Source of the DNA: Hordeum vulgare subsp. vulgare
Lineage: Eukaryota > Streptophyta > Magnoliopsida > Poales > Poaceae
DNA length: 64,000 nucleotides
Reading direction: 5' to 3'
Assembly (NCBI RefSeq): GCF_904849725.1
Contig: NC_058521.1
Coordinates: forward strand, 145,418,744 to 145,482,743
A program made the translations under genes and the position numbers. The notes below the pieces were generated by a model. The model did not search any database. It had not been told where the DNA came from and saw only the letters and a program-made list of their open reading frames with translations. Position 1 is the stretch's first letter. Each line of letters begins with the position of its first letter. Positions 1 to 12,024 of this stretch are shown here, one piece after another.

Positions 1-480
1 GATGATGAAGAAGAAGAAGAAGAAGAATAAGAAGAAGAAGAGAAGAAGAAGAAGAAGAAAAGAATAAGAATAAGAATAATAATAATAATAAGAAGAAGAA
101 GAGAAGAGTAGAAAAGGAGAAGAGGAGAAGAAGAAGAGGATAAGAATAGGAAAAGGGACAAGAAGAAGAAGAAGAAGAACAAGGAGAGAAGAAGAAGAAG
201 AAGGAGAAGAGAAGAAGAAGAAGAAGAAGAAGAAGAAGAAGACGAGGAGGAGGAGGAGGAGGAGGAGGAGGAGGAGGAGAATAAGAAGAAGAGACGAAGA
301 GGAAAAACATAAGGTGAGGAGAAAGACGAAGAAAAAGAGAGGAAGAAGAAGAAGAAGAGAAGAAGAGAAGGAGAAGAAAAACAATAAGAAGAAGGAGAGA
401 AGAAATGGAAGAACAAGAAGAGGAGAATAAGAAGAAATAGAGGAGAAAATGATGAAAATAGAAGTGGAAAATTAGTTATA
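1..480. repeat. GAA/GGA-rich purine microsatellite
   Basis: Almost pure purine on the plus strand: long GAA runs, a GGA block near 243-278 and scattered AATA steps. No credible gene lies here. On the opposite strand it reads as CTT, the composition of the microsatellite inside the CACTA element at 19930-20720, so this may be the edge of another CACTA copy in opposite orientation. That link is inference from composition. Confidence 0.9.
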
Positions 481-742
481 TATATATATATTGATTTTTC
501 TATCTGGATTGAATATTCATGTTGATCGTGTGGATTTGAATGTGTAGTTGTTTCGTCGTTGTGATAGTCTGGTGTTGGACGACCTTCTCGTGCATTCTAC
601 GAGCTCCTTACGTTCGTGGGTGAGCACAAATGACATCTCGTCGTCTTCCCTTCATTTTATCTCTTTCGGTCTTTTCATGTCGATGATACTTGCTAGATAT
701 ATGTATATTCAATCATGAGTATGCGTGCCCAATATGCATCTC
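481..742. other. Unassigned AT-rich stretch
   Basis: Starts with a short TA run (477-491) and continues as unique-looking sequence without a supported ORF, up to the degenerate start of the A-type LTR. It may belong to the same transposon as the GAA tract; nothing here proves it. Confidence 0.4.
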
Positions 743-2318
743 TCGTACGTCTCCAACGTATCTATCATTTTGGATTGTTCCATGCTATTATATTATCTGT
801 TTTGGATGTTTTATATGCATTAATATGCATTTTTATATTATTTTTGGGACTAACCTATTTATCTAGAGCCTAGTGCCACTTTCTGTGTTTTCCATGTTTT
901 TTAGTATTGCAGATAAGTAATATTAAACGGAGTCCAAACGGAACAAAATCTTTGGAAATATTTTTCTTGGACAAGAAGACACCTAGGAGACTTGGAGTAG
1001 GGGGCAGGGTACCTGCCGGGAGGCCACAAGCCTGCAGGGCGTGTCCTAGGGGGTGGTCGCGCCCCCTCGCTTGTGGGTCCCCTGCAGGCCTCCTAACCCT
1101 ATTCTTTGGCCTATAAGTTCCCAAATATTCCCGTATCGCCAATAAGAGCCACACAAATACTTTTTCGTCGACGAGATCCTATGTTCCCGTGAGATCCAAT
1201 CTGGGAGCATTTTCCGGTAATCTGCCGGAGAGGGAATTGATCGCGGAGGGCATCTACATCAACTCCATTGCCCCTCCGATGAAGCGTGAGTAGTTCACCA
1301 CAGACCTATGGGTCCATAGCTAGTAGTTAGATGGCTTCTTCTCTCTCTTTGATCTTCAATACCATGTTCTTCATGATCTTCATGGATATCTATCCGATGT
1401 AAGACTCTTTTGCGGTGTGTTTATCGAGATCTGATGAATTGTGAGTTTATGTTCAGATTATCTATGAATATTATTTGAGACCCCTCTGAATTCTTATATG
1501 CATGATTTCATATCGTTAAAAGTCTCTTCAAGTTATTGGTTTGTTTTGGCCAACTAGATTGGTAATTCTTTGAATGGGAGAAATGCTTAGTTTTGGGTTC
1601 AATCTTGCGGTGTCCTCACCTAGTGACAAAGTAGGGGTAGCGAGACACATATTGTATTGTTGCCATCAAGGATAAAAAGTCGGGGTTTTCATCATATTGC
1701 TTGAGTTTATTCGTCTACATCATGTCAGCTTACTTAATGCGTTACTCTGTTCTTCATGAACTTAATACTCTAGATGCAGGCATGAGTCGGACGATGTGTG
1801 GAGTAATAGTAGTAGATGCAGAATCGTTTCGGTCTACTTGACACAGATGTGATGCCTATATGCGTAATCATTGCCTTAGATATCTTCATAATTATTAGCT
1901 TTTCCATCAATTGCTCGACAATAATTTGTTCACCCACCGTATTATTTTCCTTTATGAGGGAAGCCTCTAGTGAAACCTATGCCCCCCGGTCTATTTCCCA
2001 TATTATATTTTCAGATCTATAAACCAAAAATACCAAAAGTACTTTGCTGCAATTAATTTAATTTTGTTTCCACAATCTTTTATATCTATCTCTATCAGAT
2101 CTCATGCTTGCAAATAACTCTGAAGGGATTGACAACCCCTTTATACCGTTGGGCGTAAGTGTTTGATTATTTGTGTAGGTACTAGTATTGGAGCCTTGCT
2201 TGTTCCTCGTACTGGATTGATACCTTGGTTCTCAACAAACTGAGAGAAGTACTTATCTACTTTGGTGCATCACCATTTCATCTTCAAGGGGAAACTAACG
2301 CAAGCTCAAGAGGTAGCA
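743..2318 (+). repeat. 5' LTR of A1
   Basis: Begins with a mutated form of the tgatacgtctccaacgtatc start seen intact in other copies and ends ...gaggtagca just before the primer site. A hairpin (1024-1076, arms ccacaagcc/gcttgtgg) is followed 36 bp later by a TATAAG box (1112-1117), the likely promoter. Small ORFs inside are not genes. Confidence 0.8.
1112..1117 (+). promoter_or_regulatory. TATA-like box in A1 5' LTR
   Basis: TATAAG, 36 bp after the conserved LTR hairpin. The same hairpin-TATA spacing (35 bp) occurs in both B LTRs, which supports this as the LTR promoter. Function is inferred. Confidence 0.5.
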
Positions 2319-2329
2319 AGAAGGATTTC

Positions 2330-2347
2330 TGTCGCCGTTGTCGGGGA
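2330..2347 (+). promoter_or_regulatory. Primer binding site of A1 (tRNA-Asp type)
   Basis: tgtcgccgttgtcgggga differs at two positions from tggcgccgttgccgggga, the complement of the plant tRNA-Asp 3' end. It lies 11 bp after the LTR. Asp-type sites are typical of Athila-lineage Gypsy elements. Confidence 0.75.
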
Positions 2348-2554
2348 GGACACATAGCAAGATCAAGCCTACCAAGTACCCATCACAAACTCATCTCTTG
2401 CATTTTGTTTATTTGCCATTTGTCTCTCGTTTTCTCTACCCCGCTTCTAAAACGATTTTCATAATATACCAAAAAGATTTGCCTTTTTATTTGACCTTTT
2501 TCCGTTCGTATTTTTTGTTTGCTAGCTTGTGTGCTAGATCTATCAGTTGCCACC

Positions 2555-3408
2555 ATGTCTGAATCTGGGGAGGTTTACATTGAAAAGGATACTAATAATT
2601 TTGAAGAAAATAATGATTCCCATAGAGAACCTGCTACCATTCATACAAAAAAACTCCGCATAGGTAGTGGCAATATAAATGGAAAAGGTGTTACTCAAGA
2701 TTTTTTACTTGTGCTAGTACGCTACCTACTTTAGGAGGGTCTATCCTCAATAAAACTAATAGTCTTGCGGATGCCATAACACTACTAATAATTGAACTTG
2801 AGAGACAATTTGTTCATATGAACCCTTGCGTACAAAGGATTTTTCTTGAGTTCTCTAATATTCAACTTGCTTCTGTTAAGCCTATCGCCACTATATTTCT
2901 AGCCCATGAGTTTAGATTCATTATGAAAGAGGCTACTGAAATTTTAACTCATTATAAAATTAATGGAGGATGTCCCCCCATTGAGGAGATCCTTTTTAAC
3001 CAAGAATAAATAATGAGATTGCAATCCCCGAATTTTGTGGCTTATAGTGAAAATTTGAGAAAAAGGGTTCCTATTGAGGTTTTGGTTGATAAAATTTCTG
3101 AACTCAAAGATGATTTTGCTATACAAAAGGATAGATTAGGGTTCATATGAAGAGATATACTTATGACCTTCCGCCAAAGGAAAGCCTACAATGATGAATT
3201 GTTCATACACTATAGAGGGCCGAAGGAGGAACCTATTCCTCCTGCACTTGATCTTAATGATCCTTATCCTATTAAATTCAGCCCTTTTGATTACTTTTGC
3301 TTCCCACAAAGGAAACTTGCTGCTGAAAGAAGAGAGTATGGTAAGAGCATTGATAATCTCCCTTACTACTATGGCAATAGCTACATCTATTTCATTATGC
3401 CTAGCTAG
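2555..3408 (+). pseudogene. Degenerate ORF of A1 (gag-position, unknown protein)
   Basis: An ATG at 2555 opens a reading frame (starts MSESGEVYIE) that continues in pieces to 3408 through at least one frameshift near 2700 and stops near 3007 and 3148. The pieces at 2818-3009 and 3163-3408 read as one acidic, soluble-looking protein. It sits where gag belongs, but I see no zinc knuckle and cannot align it to a named domain. The minus-strand relative at 54473-55207 has a clearer Gag-like ORF in the same place. Codon-like composition favours a real but dead gene. Confidence 0.45.
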
Positions 3409-6065
3409 GGGCGTTAAACAATAGGGCTTGTTGGGAGGCAACCCAATTTTATTTGATTTGCTTTTGTTTTTTCTTCTGTTTTTGTGTACTGCACATATTA
3501 TTACCTCTGTAATAATTGTGTTTTATTGATTTAGTTAGTGTTTGAGCCAAGTAAAACCTTTGGAATGATCTATGGTGTTTGCAAGTCGATTCTGTTGAAA
3601 AACAGAAACTTTCGCTATCAGTCCAGGAATTTTGTAAATTCACTGGAACATGCTTTTGATCTGAATTTGTTACATAGGATTGGATTACAAATTTCCCAGA
3701 TCTTCCTAAGATTTCAGAACTTTTGGAGTTACAACAGTATTCGAAGTAAACAAATTGCTACAGACTGTTCTGTTTTTGACAGATTCTGTTTTTCTTTGTG
3801 TTGTTTGCTTATTTTGATGAATCTATGGGTTGTATCGGGGGGTATGAACCATGGAGAAGTTGGAATACAGTAGATATTACATCAATATAAATAAAGAATG
3901 AGTTCACAACAGTACCTAAAGTGGTGATTTATTTTTCTTATACTAACGGATCTCATGAGTTTTCTGTTGAGTTTTGTGTTGTGAAGTTTTCAAGTTTTGG
4001 GTAAAGATTTGATGGACTACGGAATCAGAGTGGCAAGAGCCTAAGCTTGGCGATGCCCAAGGCACCCCAAGCCATATTCAAGTATACCAAAGACCTTAAG
4101 CTTGGGGATGCCCTCGAAGGCATCCCCTCTTTCGTCTTCAATCCATCGGTAAATTTACTTGAGACTATATTTTTATTCACCACATGATATGCGTTTTGCT
4201 TGGAGCGTCTTGTATGATATAAGTCTTTGCTTTTTAGTTTGACACAATCATCCTTGCTGTACACATCTTTTGAGAGAGAGACACGCTGAATCGTGAATTT
4301 AGTATAATAGTCTTTGTGCTTCACTTGTATCTTTTGAGCTAGGCAATGTTGCTCTAGTACTTCACTTAAATATTTTAGAGCACGTCGGTGTTGTGTTTTA
4401 TAGAAATTATTAAACTCTCATTACCTCAGTTATATTATTTTGAGATTTCTTTAAATAGCATGGTAATTGGTTTAGGTTATGAATTTAGTCCTAATATAAT
4501 ATGCATCCAAGAGGGATACAATAAAAACTTTCATACTAAGTGCATTGAATATGATGAGAAGTTTGATTCCTTGCATATAGTTTTGAGATGTGAAGATGGT
4601 AATATGAGAGTCATGCTAGTAAGTAATTGTGAATTAGAAAAAAATACTTGTGTTCAAGCTTGTGATTCCCGTAGCATGCACGTAAGGTGAACCGTTATTT
4701 GATGAAGTCGGAGCATGATTTGTTTAATGATTGTCAACCTTTGTGTGGAGGTCGGGATCGCGCAATGGTTAACTCCTACCAACCTATCCCCTAGGAGCAT
4801 GCGTCTAATACTTTACTTCGATAACTAATAGTCTTTTGTAATAAGTATGTGAGTTCTTTATGAATAATGTTGAGTTCATGGATTATACGCACTCTCACCC
4901 TTCCACCTTTGCTAGCCTCTCTAGTACCGCGCAACTTTCGCCGGTACATTAAACCCGCCTTCCTCGAAACATCCACCATATATTTTCCTCAAAACAGCCA
5001 CCATATCACCTATTATGGCGTTTCCATAGTCATTCCGAGATATATTGCCATGCAACACCACCGTCTAGTTTTTATGACACGCACCATCACTTTCATATTG
5101 ATTATAGAGTCATACTTTGTTCTAGATATCAAGTTGTAATCTCTGAGTTGTAAGTAAATGAAAGCGCGATGATTTGCATTATTCGAGCATTGTCCCGTGT
5201 GAGAAAAGGATGACGGAAGCTATGATTCCCTCACAAGTTGGGATGAGTCTCCGTACTTTACAAAAAATAAAAGAGGCCATCAAAGCCCATAAAAAAATAA
5301 AATAGGCCAAAGAAGCCCATCCAAAAAAAGAAAAAAAAAGAGAAAAAAAATGAAAAATGAGAGAAATAGAGAAGGGACAATGTTACTATCTTTTTCCACA
5401 CTTGTGCTTCAAAATAGCACCATGTTCTTCATAGAGAGTCTCCTATTTTGTCACTTTCATATAACTAGTGTGATTACATCTTTTGTACAACCACTTAGTT
5501 TTCTTTTTGAGCTTTCATACACTTATAGCTCTAGTGCATTTGTTTCATGGCAATCCCTACTCACTCACATTGATATCTATTGATGGGCATCTCCATAGCA
5601 CGTTGATATGCCTAGTTGCTGTGAGACTATCTTCTTTCTTTCTTTTTGCAACCTCCACCACACTCTATTCCACCTATAGTGTTATATCCATGGCTCACGC
5701 TCATGTATTGCGTGAGAGTTGAAAAGGTTTGAGAACATAAAAAGTGTGAAACAATTTCTTGATTATCATTGGGGTTGTGCATGATTTAGATATGTTGTGT
5801 GGTGAAGATGGAGCATAGCCAGACCATATGATTTTTTAGGGATAACATTCTAAGACCATGTTATTTTGAAAGGAAGCAATTGCCTTATTAGTATGCTTGA
5901 AATATTATTGTTTTTTATGTCAATATTAGACTTTTGTTTTGAGTCTTATGGATCTGAGTATTCATGCCACAATAGAGAATATTACATGGATAAATATGTT
6001 AGGTAGCATTCCACGTCAAAAATTCTATTTTTATCATTTACCTACTCGAGGACGAGCAGGAATTA
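3409..6065 (+). other. Non-coding internal region of A1
   Basis: No supported gene in 2.6 kb. It includes a duplicated phrase containing aagcttggggatgcc (about 4042-4130) that resembles the element's own polypurine tract, and an A-rich stretch at 5260-5360. Segments near 4085-4160 and 5390-5620 match the minus-strand copy A2 (about 53600-53700 and 52060-52320), so this is genuine family sequence. Confidence 0.7.
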
Positions 6066-6078
6066 AGCTTGGGGATGC
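6066..6078 (+). promoter_or_regulatory. Polypurine tract of A1
   Basis: agcttggggatgc directly precedes the 3' LTR start at 6079. The same tract, reverse-complemented, abuts the 3' LTR of A2 at 51577-51591. Confidence 0.75.
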
Positions 6079-6560
6079 TGATATGTCTCAAATGTATCTA
6101 TAATTTTTGATTGTTCCATGCTATTATATTATCTGTTTTGGATGTTTTATATGCATCAATATGTTGTTTCATATTATTTTTGGGACTAACCTATTAATCT
6201 AGAGCCTAGTGCTAGTTTCTATTTTTCCATGTTTTTGAGTATTGCACATAAGGAATATTAAACGGAGTCCAAACGGAACAAAATCTCCGAAAATATTTTT
6301 CTTCGACCAGAAGACACCTAGGAGACTTGGAGTAGGGGACAGGGCACCTGCCGGGAGGCCACAAGCCTGCAGGGCGCGCCTTAGGGGGTGGTCGCGCCCC
6401 CTTTATTGTGGGTCCCCTAGAGGCCTCCTAACCCTATTCTTTGGCCTATAAATTCCCAAATATTCCCGTATCGCCAAAAATAGCCACGCAAATACTTTTC
6501 CGCCACCGGGAGCCTCTGTTCCCGTGAGATCCAATCTAGGAGCCTTTTCCCATAATCTGC
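6079..6560 (+). repeat. Truncated 3' LTR of A1
   Basis: Matches the first 483 bp or so of the 5' LTR (743-1225), including the hairpin (6359-6413) and the TATA-like segment. It stops abruptly after ...cataatctgc, where a different LTR-like sequence begins with TG. Confidence 0.8.
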
Positions 6561-7350
6561 TGATGACAAGATGATGTATATACTTCTCGCACGTTGTTGG
6601 TTACCCCAAGTGGAAGGTTCAGATGTAGTCAGCAGCAATTTTTCAGTCACACACAGACTGTAAAGTTTATCGAACCAGGAGGACTCCTAGGATCAACAAG
6701 TACGTATCTCCCACCCTGGTGCTAGCAGAAGACGTGGACCTTCACACACACAAATAACTTTGCTCCCAACGAGTACAGAGAGGTTGTCAATCTCTCCGGC
6801 CTTGTAGTTTGCAAAGGATAAAAACATAAGCGGGAAAAGTAATAGTGATTGCAACGGAAAAGTAAATGAAAACGGTAAATGATGGAGGTGTAAACAATGA
6901 TGGTGATATGGACCGGAGTCACATGATGTTCACTAGTGATGTCTCTCTCCCAAAAGATGATAAACAACTACGCTTGGGTGAACAAATTACAGTTGGGCAA
7001 TTGACAGAATTATGAACGCACCACAATGCTAATTATGCTACTTGATAGTTAGAGGTTCAATAGTAATGGGCAGTACGCCAAGACAAGTAGACCGTTTATT
7101 CATTAGCATCTACTTACTAATCATCCACCTTGAGATATCTATTCAGAACATCTTGCCGGTATTAAGTTGCGAGCCCCGCCCAAAGTGTAAACTCAAAGCA
7201 ACGGACAACTGCATTAACGAACTATGCGTAAGGTAAACAATCATTGCAATCGTGGTCACAAGCACCGTTGTTTTATCCCTGGTGGCAAGATCACATCCCC
7301 TAGTCTCATGTTTCTGTCACTCAAGCTAGACATCGGGGGGCATGAACCCA
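6561..7350 (-). mobile_element. Gypsy LTR fragment or solo LTR, minus strand
   Basis: A 790-bp block with TG...CA ends. On the minus strand its internal order parallels the A-type LTR: the phrase gttgtcaatctctccgg, a segment ending in cactagtgatgtctctctc, then agacaagtagaccgttta. It is therefore a distantly related Gypsy LTR. No target duplication can be confirmed because different LTR pieces lie on both sides. Confidence 0.55.
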
Positions 7351-8088
7351 TGATACGTCCATTTTGCATCATGTTTTCAATATGAACGCTAATAGTAGTC
7401 ATGTGAATTTGGTACCCGTTTGATATTTTGATGCGTTGTATGTTGTTTTCCTCTAGTGGTGTTATGTGAACGTCGACTACATAACACTTCACCATTATTT
7501 GGGCCTAGAGGAAGGCATTGGGAAGTAGTAAGTAGATGATGGGTTGCTAGAGTGATAGAAGCTTAAACCCTAGTTTATGCGTTGCTTCGTAAGGGGCTGA
7601 TTTGGATCCACTAGTTTAATGCTATGGTTAGACTTTGTCTTAATTCTTCTTTCGTAGTTGCGGATGCTTGCGAGAGGGGTTAATCATAAGTGGGATGCCT
7701 GTACAAGTAAGGGCAGTACCCAAGCGCCGGTGCACCCACATATCAAACTATCAAAGTAACAAACGCGAATCATATGAACATGATGAAAACTAGCATGACA
7801 GAAATTCCCGTGTGTCCTCGGGAGCGCTTTACCTACTATAAGAGTTTGTCGAGGTTTGTCCCTTGCTACAAAAGGGATTGGGCCATCTTGCTGCCCCTTT
7901 GTTACTATTGTTACTTGCTACTTGCTACGAATCATGTTTTCACACCACTATCTGTTACCGATAATTTCAGTGCTTGCAGAGATTACCGTGCTGAAAACCA
8001 CTTGTCAGATCCTTCTGCTCCTCGTTGTGTTCGACACTCTTACTTATCGAAAGGACTACGACAGATCCCCTACACTTGTGGGTCATCA
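7351..8088 (+). mobile_element. B-type LTR with a large internal deletion
   Basis: The first 28 bp or so (tgatacgtccattttgcatc onward) and the region from 7389 to the end (...gtgggtcatca) match the LTRs of element B at 25776-27299 and 34419-35943. Roughly 790 bp in between, including the hairpin and TATA box, are missing. No matching 5-bp repeats flank it (accca versus gagag). Confidence 0.8.
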
Positions 8089-8144
8089 GAGAGCCAGCAT
8101 GGGTCACGCCGGCCGTTCATTTGACAAATCAGATGGGGCCGTCT

Positions 8145-8889
8145 CTACAGAGGCAGGATCTGGCGGGTCATCATGGTGGTGAGCAAGTCGCGGCCCAGGA
8201 GGCCGCGAGTCTTCATACTTTCGAGGTAGACGCATATATGCGCTACCTTGGCAATTGTCTTCAGGTATTTAGCCTGCCAGTTATTCTTCATCGTCGGAGC
8301 ATCGATGGCGAAGGGGGCATGTTGATGGCATCGTGGGAGGGGTTGGCATTCTTCACGTAGAAGAATCCCCTCTGCCACTGCTTGATGGAGTCTTGGAGCG
8401 GCATCTGGGGGAAGCCGCACTTCGACCGATGATGCACCAGTACTGCGACGCACGGGGTCATCGGGCGAGGGCCCATGAGCTTCTCCGCCTTGGCCTTGTC
8501 CATTTTTATGGTCTATTTCTTGAAGAAGAAGAGGCTTTGCCAAAGTTCGAGGCGGGGCTCGATCCCCAGAAAGCCCTCGCACAGGACGACGAAGGAGGTG
8601 AGCTGAAGAATGGTGTTCGGCGCCAGATGATGCGGCTGCAAGCCGAAGAAAGTAAGGAAGTTGGCGAAGAAGTTGCTCACCGGGAGCCTCTGTAGAAGTG
8701 TTCATTGAACACAACTACTTCTCCCTCCCTCGGCGTCGGGGTGGTTTCGGCTCCGGGAATCTGCACGGCCACGAGGGAGGCCGGAGGCAGCATACGGTGA
8801 TGGCGGAGCGCATCGATATGTCCGTCGCAGATGTCGCTGCCGAGCCAGGCACCGTTGTGCTGGCCCTTCTTGGAGGTACCGCTCGACAT
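8145..8889 (-). pseudogene. PF04195-like 'putative gypsy-type transposon' protein, broken
   Basis: Likely start ATG at 8889 (MSSGTSKKGQ), 55 codons inside a longer open frame. The protein contains PREGEVVVFNEHFYRG, a hallmark of the plant PF04195 (Transposase_28) family, then after a frameshift near 8694 a segment with GLQPHHLAPN, and later VHHRSKCGFPQMPLQDSIK and GLLGRDLLTT. At least two frameshifts (near 8694 and 8290) and a stop near 8507 break it. The same family appears in element C at 37114-40582, where it is antisense to a Tat-lineage Gypsy. This copy is probably a leftover of another such element. The family's molecular role is unknown. Confidence 0.7.
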
Positions 8890-9151
8890 GGCGGTGGGCG
8901 ACGTAAGCTCGAGGGGGTTGGCGGCGATGGTCTGCGCGACCGTGAAGAAGAAGACGAAGGAGAGTCTCTCTCTTTGTATCGGCTTAGGGAAGGAGGGGCA
9001 CAAGTGCGGGGCGAGAAGGGGGCGAATGGCCTCCTCGGTACCCCCGCATCCCATTTAAACCCCACGGTGGATCGTGGGGAGGGGATCCGATGCGCACATG
9101 ACCCACTGCTACGGCAACAAAAGTCCTTCCCTGGTGCTTAGTAATTCTTCT

Positions 9152-10659
9152 TGTTACTTCTCTGGTTTGCGTCGGTTTTTCCCTTGAAGAGGAAAGGGTG
9201 ATGCAGCACAGGAGTAGTAAGTATTTCCCTCAGTTTGAGAACCAAGGTATCGATCCATAAGGAGGGCCTCATCAAGTCCAAAGTACCTGCGCAAACACAA
9301 ACAAGCTTGCACCCAACGCTTCAAAGGCGTTGTCAATCCCTTCAAGATTGTTTGCAAAGTGAGATCTGAAGGCGGAAAGAGCAACGAAGTAAAAAGTGTA
9401 AGGCTGAAAATATGGTGTGGAGTAGACCCTGGGGGCCATAGTGTTCACTAGAGGCTTCTCTCATTATAGCAAATATCATGGTGGGTAAACAAATTACTGT
9501 CGAGCAATTGATAGAACCGTGCAAAGTCATGACGATATCTAAGGCAATGATCATGCATATAGGCATCACGTCCGAGACAAGTAGACCGATACTTTATGCA
9601 TCTACTACTATTACTCCACACATCGACCACTATCCAGCATGCATCTAGTGTATTGAGTTCATGACGAACAGAGTAACGCTTTAAGCAAGATTACATGATG
9701 TAGAGGGATAATCTCAAACCAATGATGAAAACCCCATCTTTTTACCCTTGATGGCAACAACATGATGCGTGCCTCGCTACCCCTTCTGTCACTGGGTGAG
9801 GTCACCGCACGGTATGAACCCAAAACCAAGCACTTCTCCCATTGCAAGAATCATAGATCTAGTTGGCCAGACGAAACCCACAACTCGAAGAGAATTACAA
9901 GGATAAGAAATCATGCAGAAGAGAGATAAGAAGACACTCAAATAAGAATCATAGATAATCTGATCACAAATCCACAATTCATCGGATCTCGACAAACACA
10001 CCACAAAAGAAGATTACATCGGATAGATCTCCATGAAGATCATGGAGAACTTTGTATTGAAGATCCAAGAGAGAAAAGAAGCCATCTAGTTACTAGCTAT
10101 GGACCCGTAGGTCTATGGTGAACTACTCATGCATCATCGCAGAGGTCATGGTGTTGATGGAGAAGCCCTCCGTGTCCGAATCCCCCCTCCGGCAGGGCAC
10201 CAGGACGTGCCCCAGATGGGATCTTGCGGAGACAGAAGCTTGTGGCGGCGGAAAAGTGATTGCGATCGTCTCTTGATTTTTTTGGGAATATTTGGGAATA
10301 TATAGGCGCAAGATCTAGGTCAGGGGACCTCCAGGGGGCCCACAAGCCTGGATAGCGCGCCCCCCTGGCCGCGGGGTGGGGGCTTGTGGGGCCCCTGGGG
10401 CTCTTCTGGCTTGGCTCCCAAGTTCTCTGATCTTCTTCCGTTCCAGAAAAAATCTTTTCGGGGTTTTCTTCCGTTTGGACTCTGTTTCAAAATCTCCTCT
10501 GAAAGTGGTCAAAAACATGGAAAAAATAGGAACTGGCACTTGGCACTGAGTTAATATGTTAGTCCCAGAAAATAAATAAAAAGCATGCAAAACATCCAAA
10601 GTTTGACAAGATAATAGCATGAAACCATCAAAAATTATAGATATGTTGGAGACGTATCA
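9152..10659 (-). mobile_element. A-type LTR, minus strand (solo or remnant)
   Basis: Reverse complement of the A-type LTR: starts tgttacttct near its 3' end and finishes ...ttggagacgtatca. The hairpin is at about 10336-10394. The bases just before it (ggtgcttagtaattcttct) resemble the primer-site side of A2 (55425-55442), so a trace of internal sequence may remain. ORFs inside are chance. Confidence 0.8.
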
Positions 10660-11007
10660 TCCACCATCCCCGATTATTATGGGGACATTACGACTCCCGA
10701 AACCCAACCGTCACAGAGTAAATCCGCAAAGGATCCTCCGCAAGAGGGCCGAGGGGGCGTCGTGGGGGGACCCAGGTCTCCGGCCCAGTCCCGTCATATG
10801 AGCAAACCAGTATCACGCCAAGCCGGGGCCTGGCACGTGGCGCATTCTGCACGACTTGCGACGAAGCCGAGGCATCTCTTGGAAGCTAGCTGGCTTCCGA
10901 GCCGACGTCTCCTGCCACACGCGGCGACATGAATTCAACAGCAAACGACTCAAGCCAGCGAGGCCACCCGCTCCAAAGCGGCGGGCCTCCCCTGCTTCGT
11001 GGACTAC
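10660..11007. other. GC-rich transposon-derived stretch, unassigned
   Basis: No supported gene. It lies between the A-type LTR and the LTR at 11008 and may be the internal end of the latter's element, but no clear polypurine tract precedes 11008. Confidence 0.35.
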
Positions 11008-12024
11008 TGTCGGGGGGATAACCATGAAGGAACAACATGAATCAATTTACAAAGCCCAAGTCACCCTGGCCGGCTAGGAAGCACCTGTCGGCTGGGGGCG
11101 AGACGACCAACTCTCTGGCCGGCCAAGAAGCTCCTGCCGGCTAGAGGCGATACGGTTACCTACCTCTGGCCGTCTAGGCCAAGCCGGCCGGCTAGAGGCG
11201 AGGTGGCCGTGCCCAGGCCGACTAGTTAAGCGACTAGCCGGCTAGGGAGCTCAAGTCACATCAGGCCGTAAGTCATGACGAGACCCCATGGTTAAAGGTG
11301 GTTGCGCATCAGCCAAGGTACTGGATTGGGGTGCACGGCAGGTATAGCGTCGGCGGCCATGCCGCTGACCTCCTCCGGCTCCGATCCATCACCCTACACA
11401 GTGTCATCCTGTCAAACTCCTACTCCATTACTGCACTCCGCGTGGGAACAGTGGGGACGACCATATTGACGGCCCATGACGAATCTCGCCGGATGACGCC
11501 GGACGTACCACACGTGTCCCGCGTCGACCTTACGCGAGAGCCTTACTAGCTAGCCGGCAGGTCCCATAGCCAGACAGGACCTCACAGCCGGCAGGCCCCT
11601 CCAATGATAAGACAAGACCCCCGTGGGCCCCGTGGCCAGCCGGAGAGGCTGCCAGCCGGGTCCCACTTCCGTACTTTTATCCTTATTGTAGGTCGGTGGG
11701 TTCGTCCATAAAACCCCTAAGCTCCCTCCATGCAGAGGGTCGGTCAACTCAGCACACACACACATACCATACAGGAGAGGTAGACGCGAGCCGGCTGCTC
11801 CTTCTTCCTCCTCCGCAGAACAGCTCCAGGAGCACATTGTAGCCTCATTGATACATTATACACTCCGGCAGGATTAGGGGTGTTATATCTATGGAGAGCC
11901 CTGAACCTTGGTACATCGTGTGTTCCACGCTCGTACCAACCTCGTCCCCAGCACCCTTCGGTGTCACTTCGGTTCCCACCATCTTTATCCTACCCATGGT
12001 TTATGTTGTGAGTAAACACCGACA
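11008..12024 (+). mobile_element. LTR of an unidentified Gypsy-like element
   Basis: Inverted ends tgtcggggg...caccgaca define a 1017-bp LTR. It contains GC-rich short repeats around ccggctag (about 11060-11250) and a possible start region at cataaaacccc (about 11707), which suggests plus orientation. The flanks (actac and atgat) do not match, so it is not a simple solo LTR; it abuts a 5'-truncated A-type LTR. Confidence 0.6.

Larger units (their letters stand above)
743..6560 (+). mobile_element. A-type Gypsy retrotransposon, copy A1 (Athila-like, non-autonomous, 3' truncated)
   Basis: A 5' LTR (743-2318), a tRNA-Asp-type primer binding site, a degenerate ORF, long non-coding internal DNA, a polypurine tract and a partial 3' LTR (6079-6560) lie in the order of a plus-strand LTR retrotransposon. 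No reverse transcriptase or integrase is visible, so it is non-autonomous. LTR and internal segments match the minus-strand copy at 24523-57003, including stretches near 4025-4150 and 5390-5420. LTR length and the missing pol recall Sabrina-type elements; the family name is from memory and not proven. Confidence 0.85.

Noticed and set aside
7351..8088. Solo LTR of element B's family
   Set aside because: It lacks about 790 bp inside and has no matching flanking pentamers, so it is a deleted remnant.
8698..9141. Plus-strand ORF of 147 codons
   Set aside because: Shadow of the minus-strand PF04195-like pseudogene in GC-rich DNA; no recognisable motif.
11008..12024. Simple solo LTR
   Set aside because: Ends are convincing but flanks actac and atgat differ and the right neighbour is a truncated LTR of another family.
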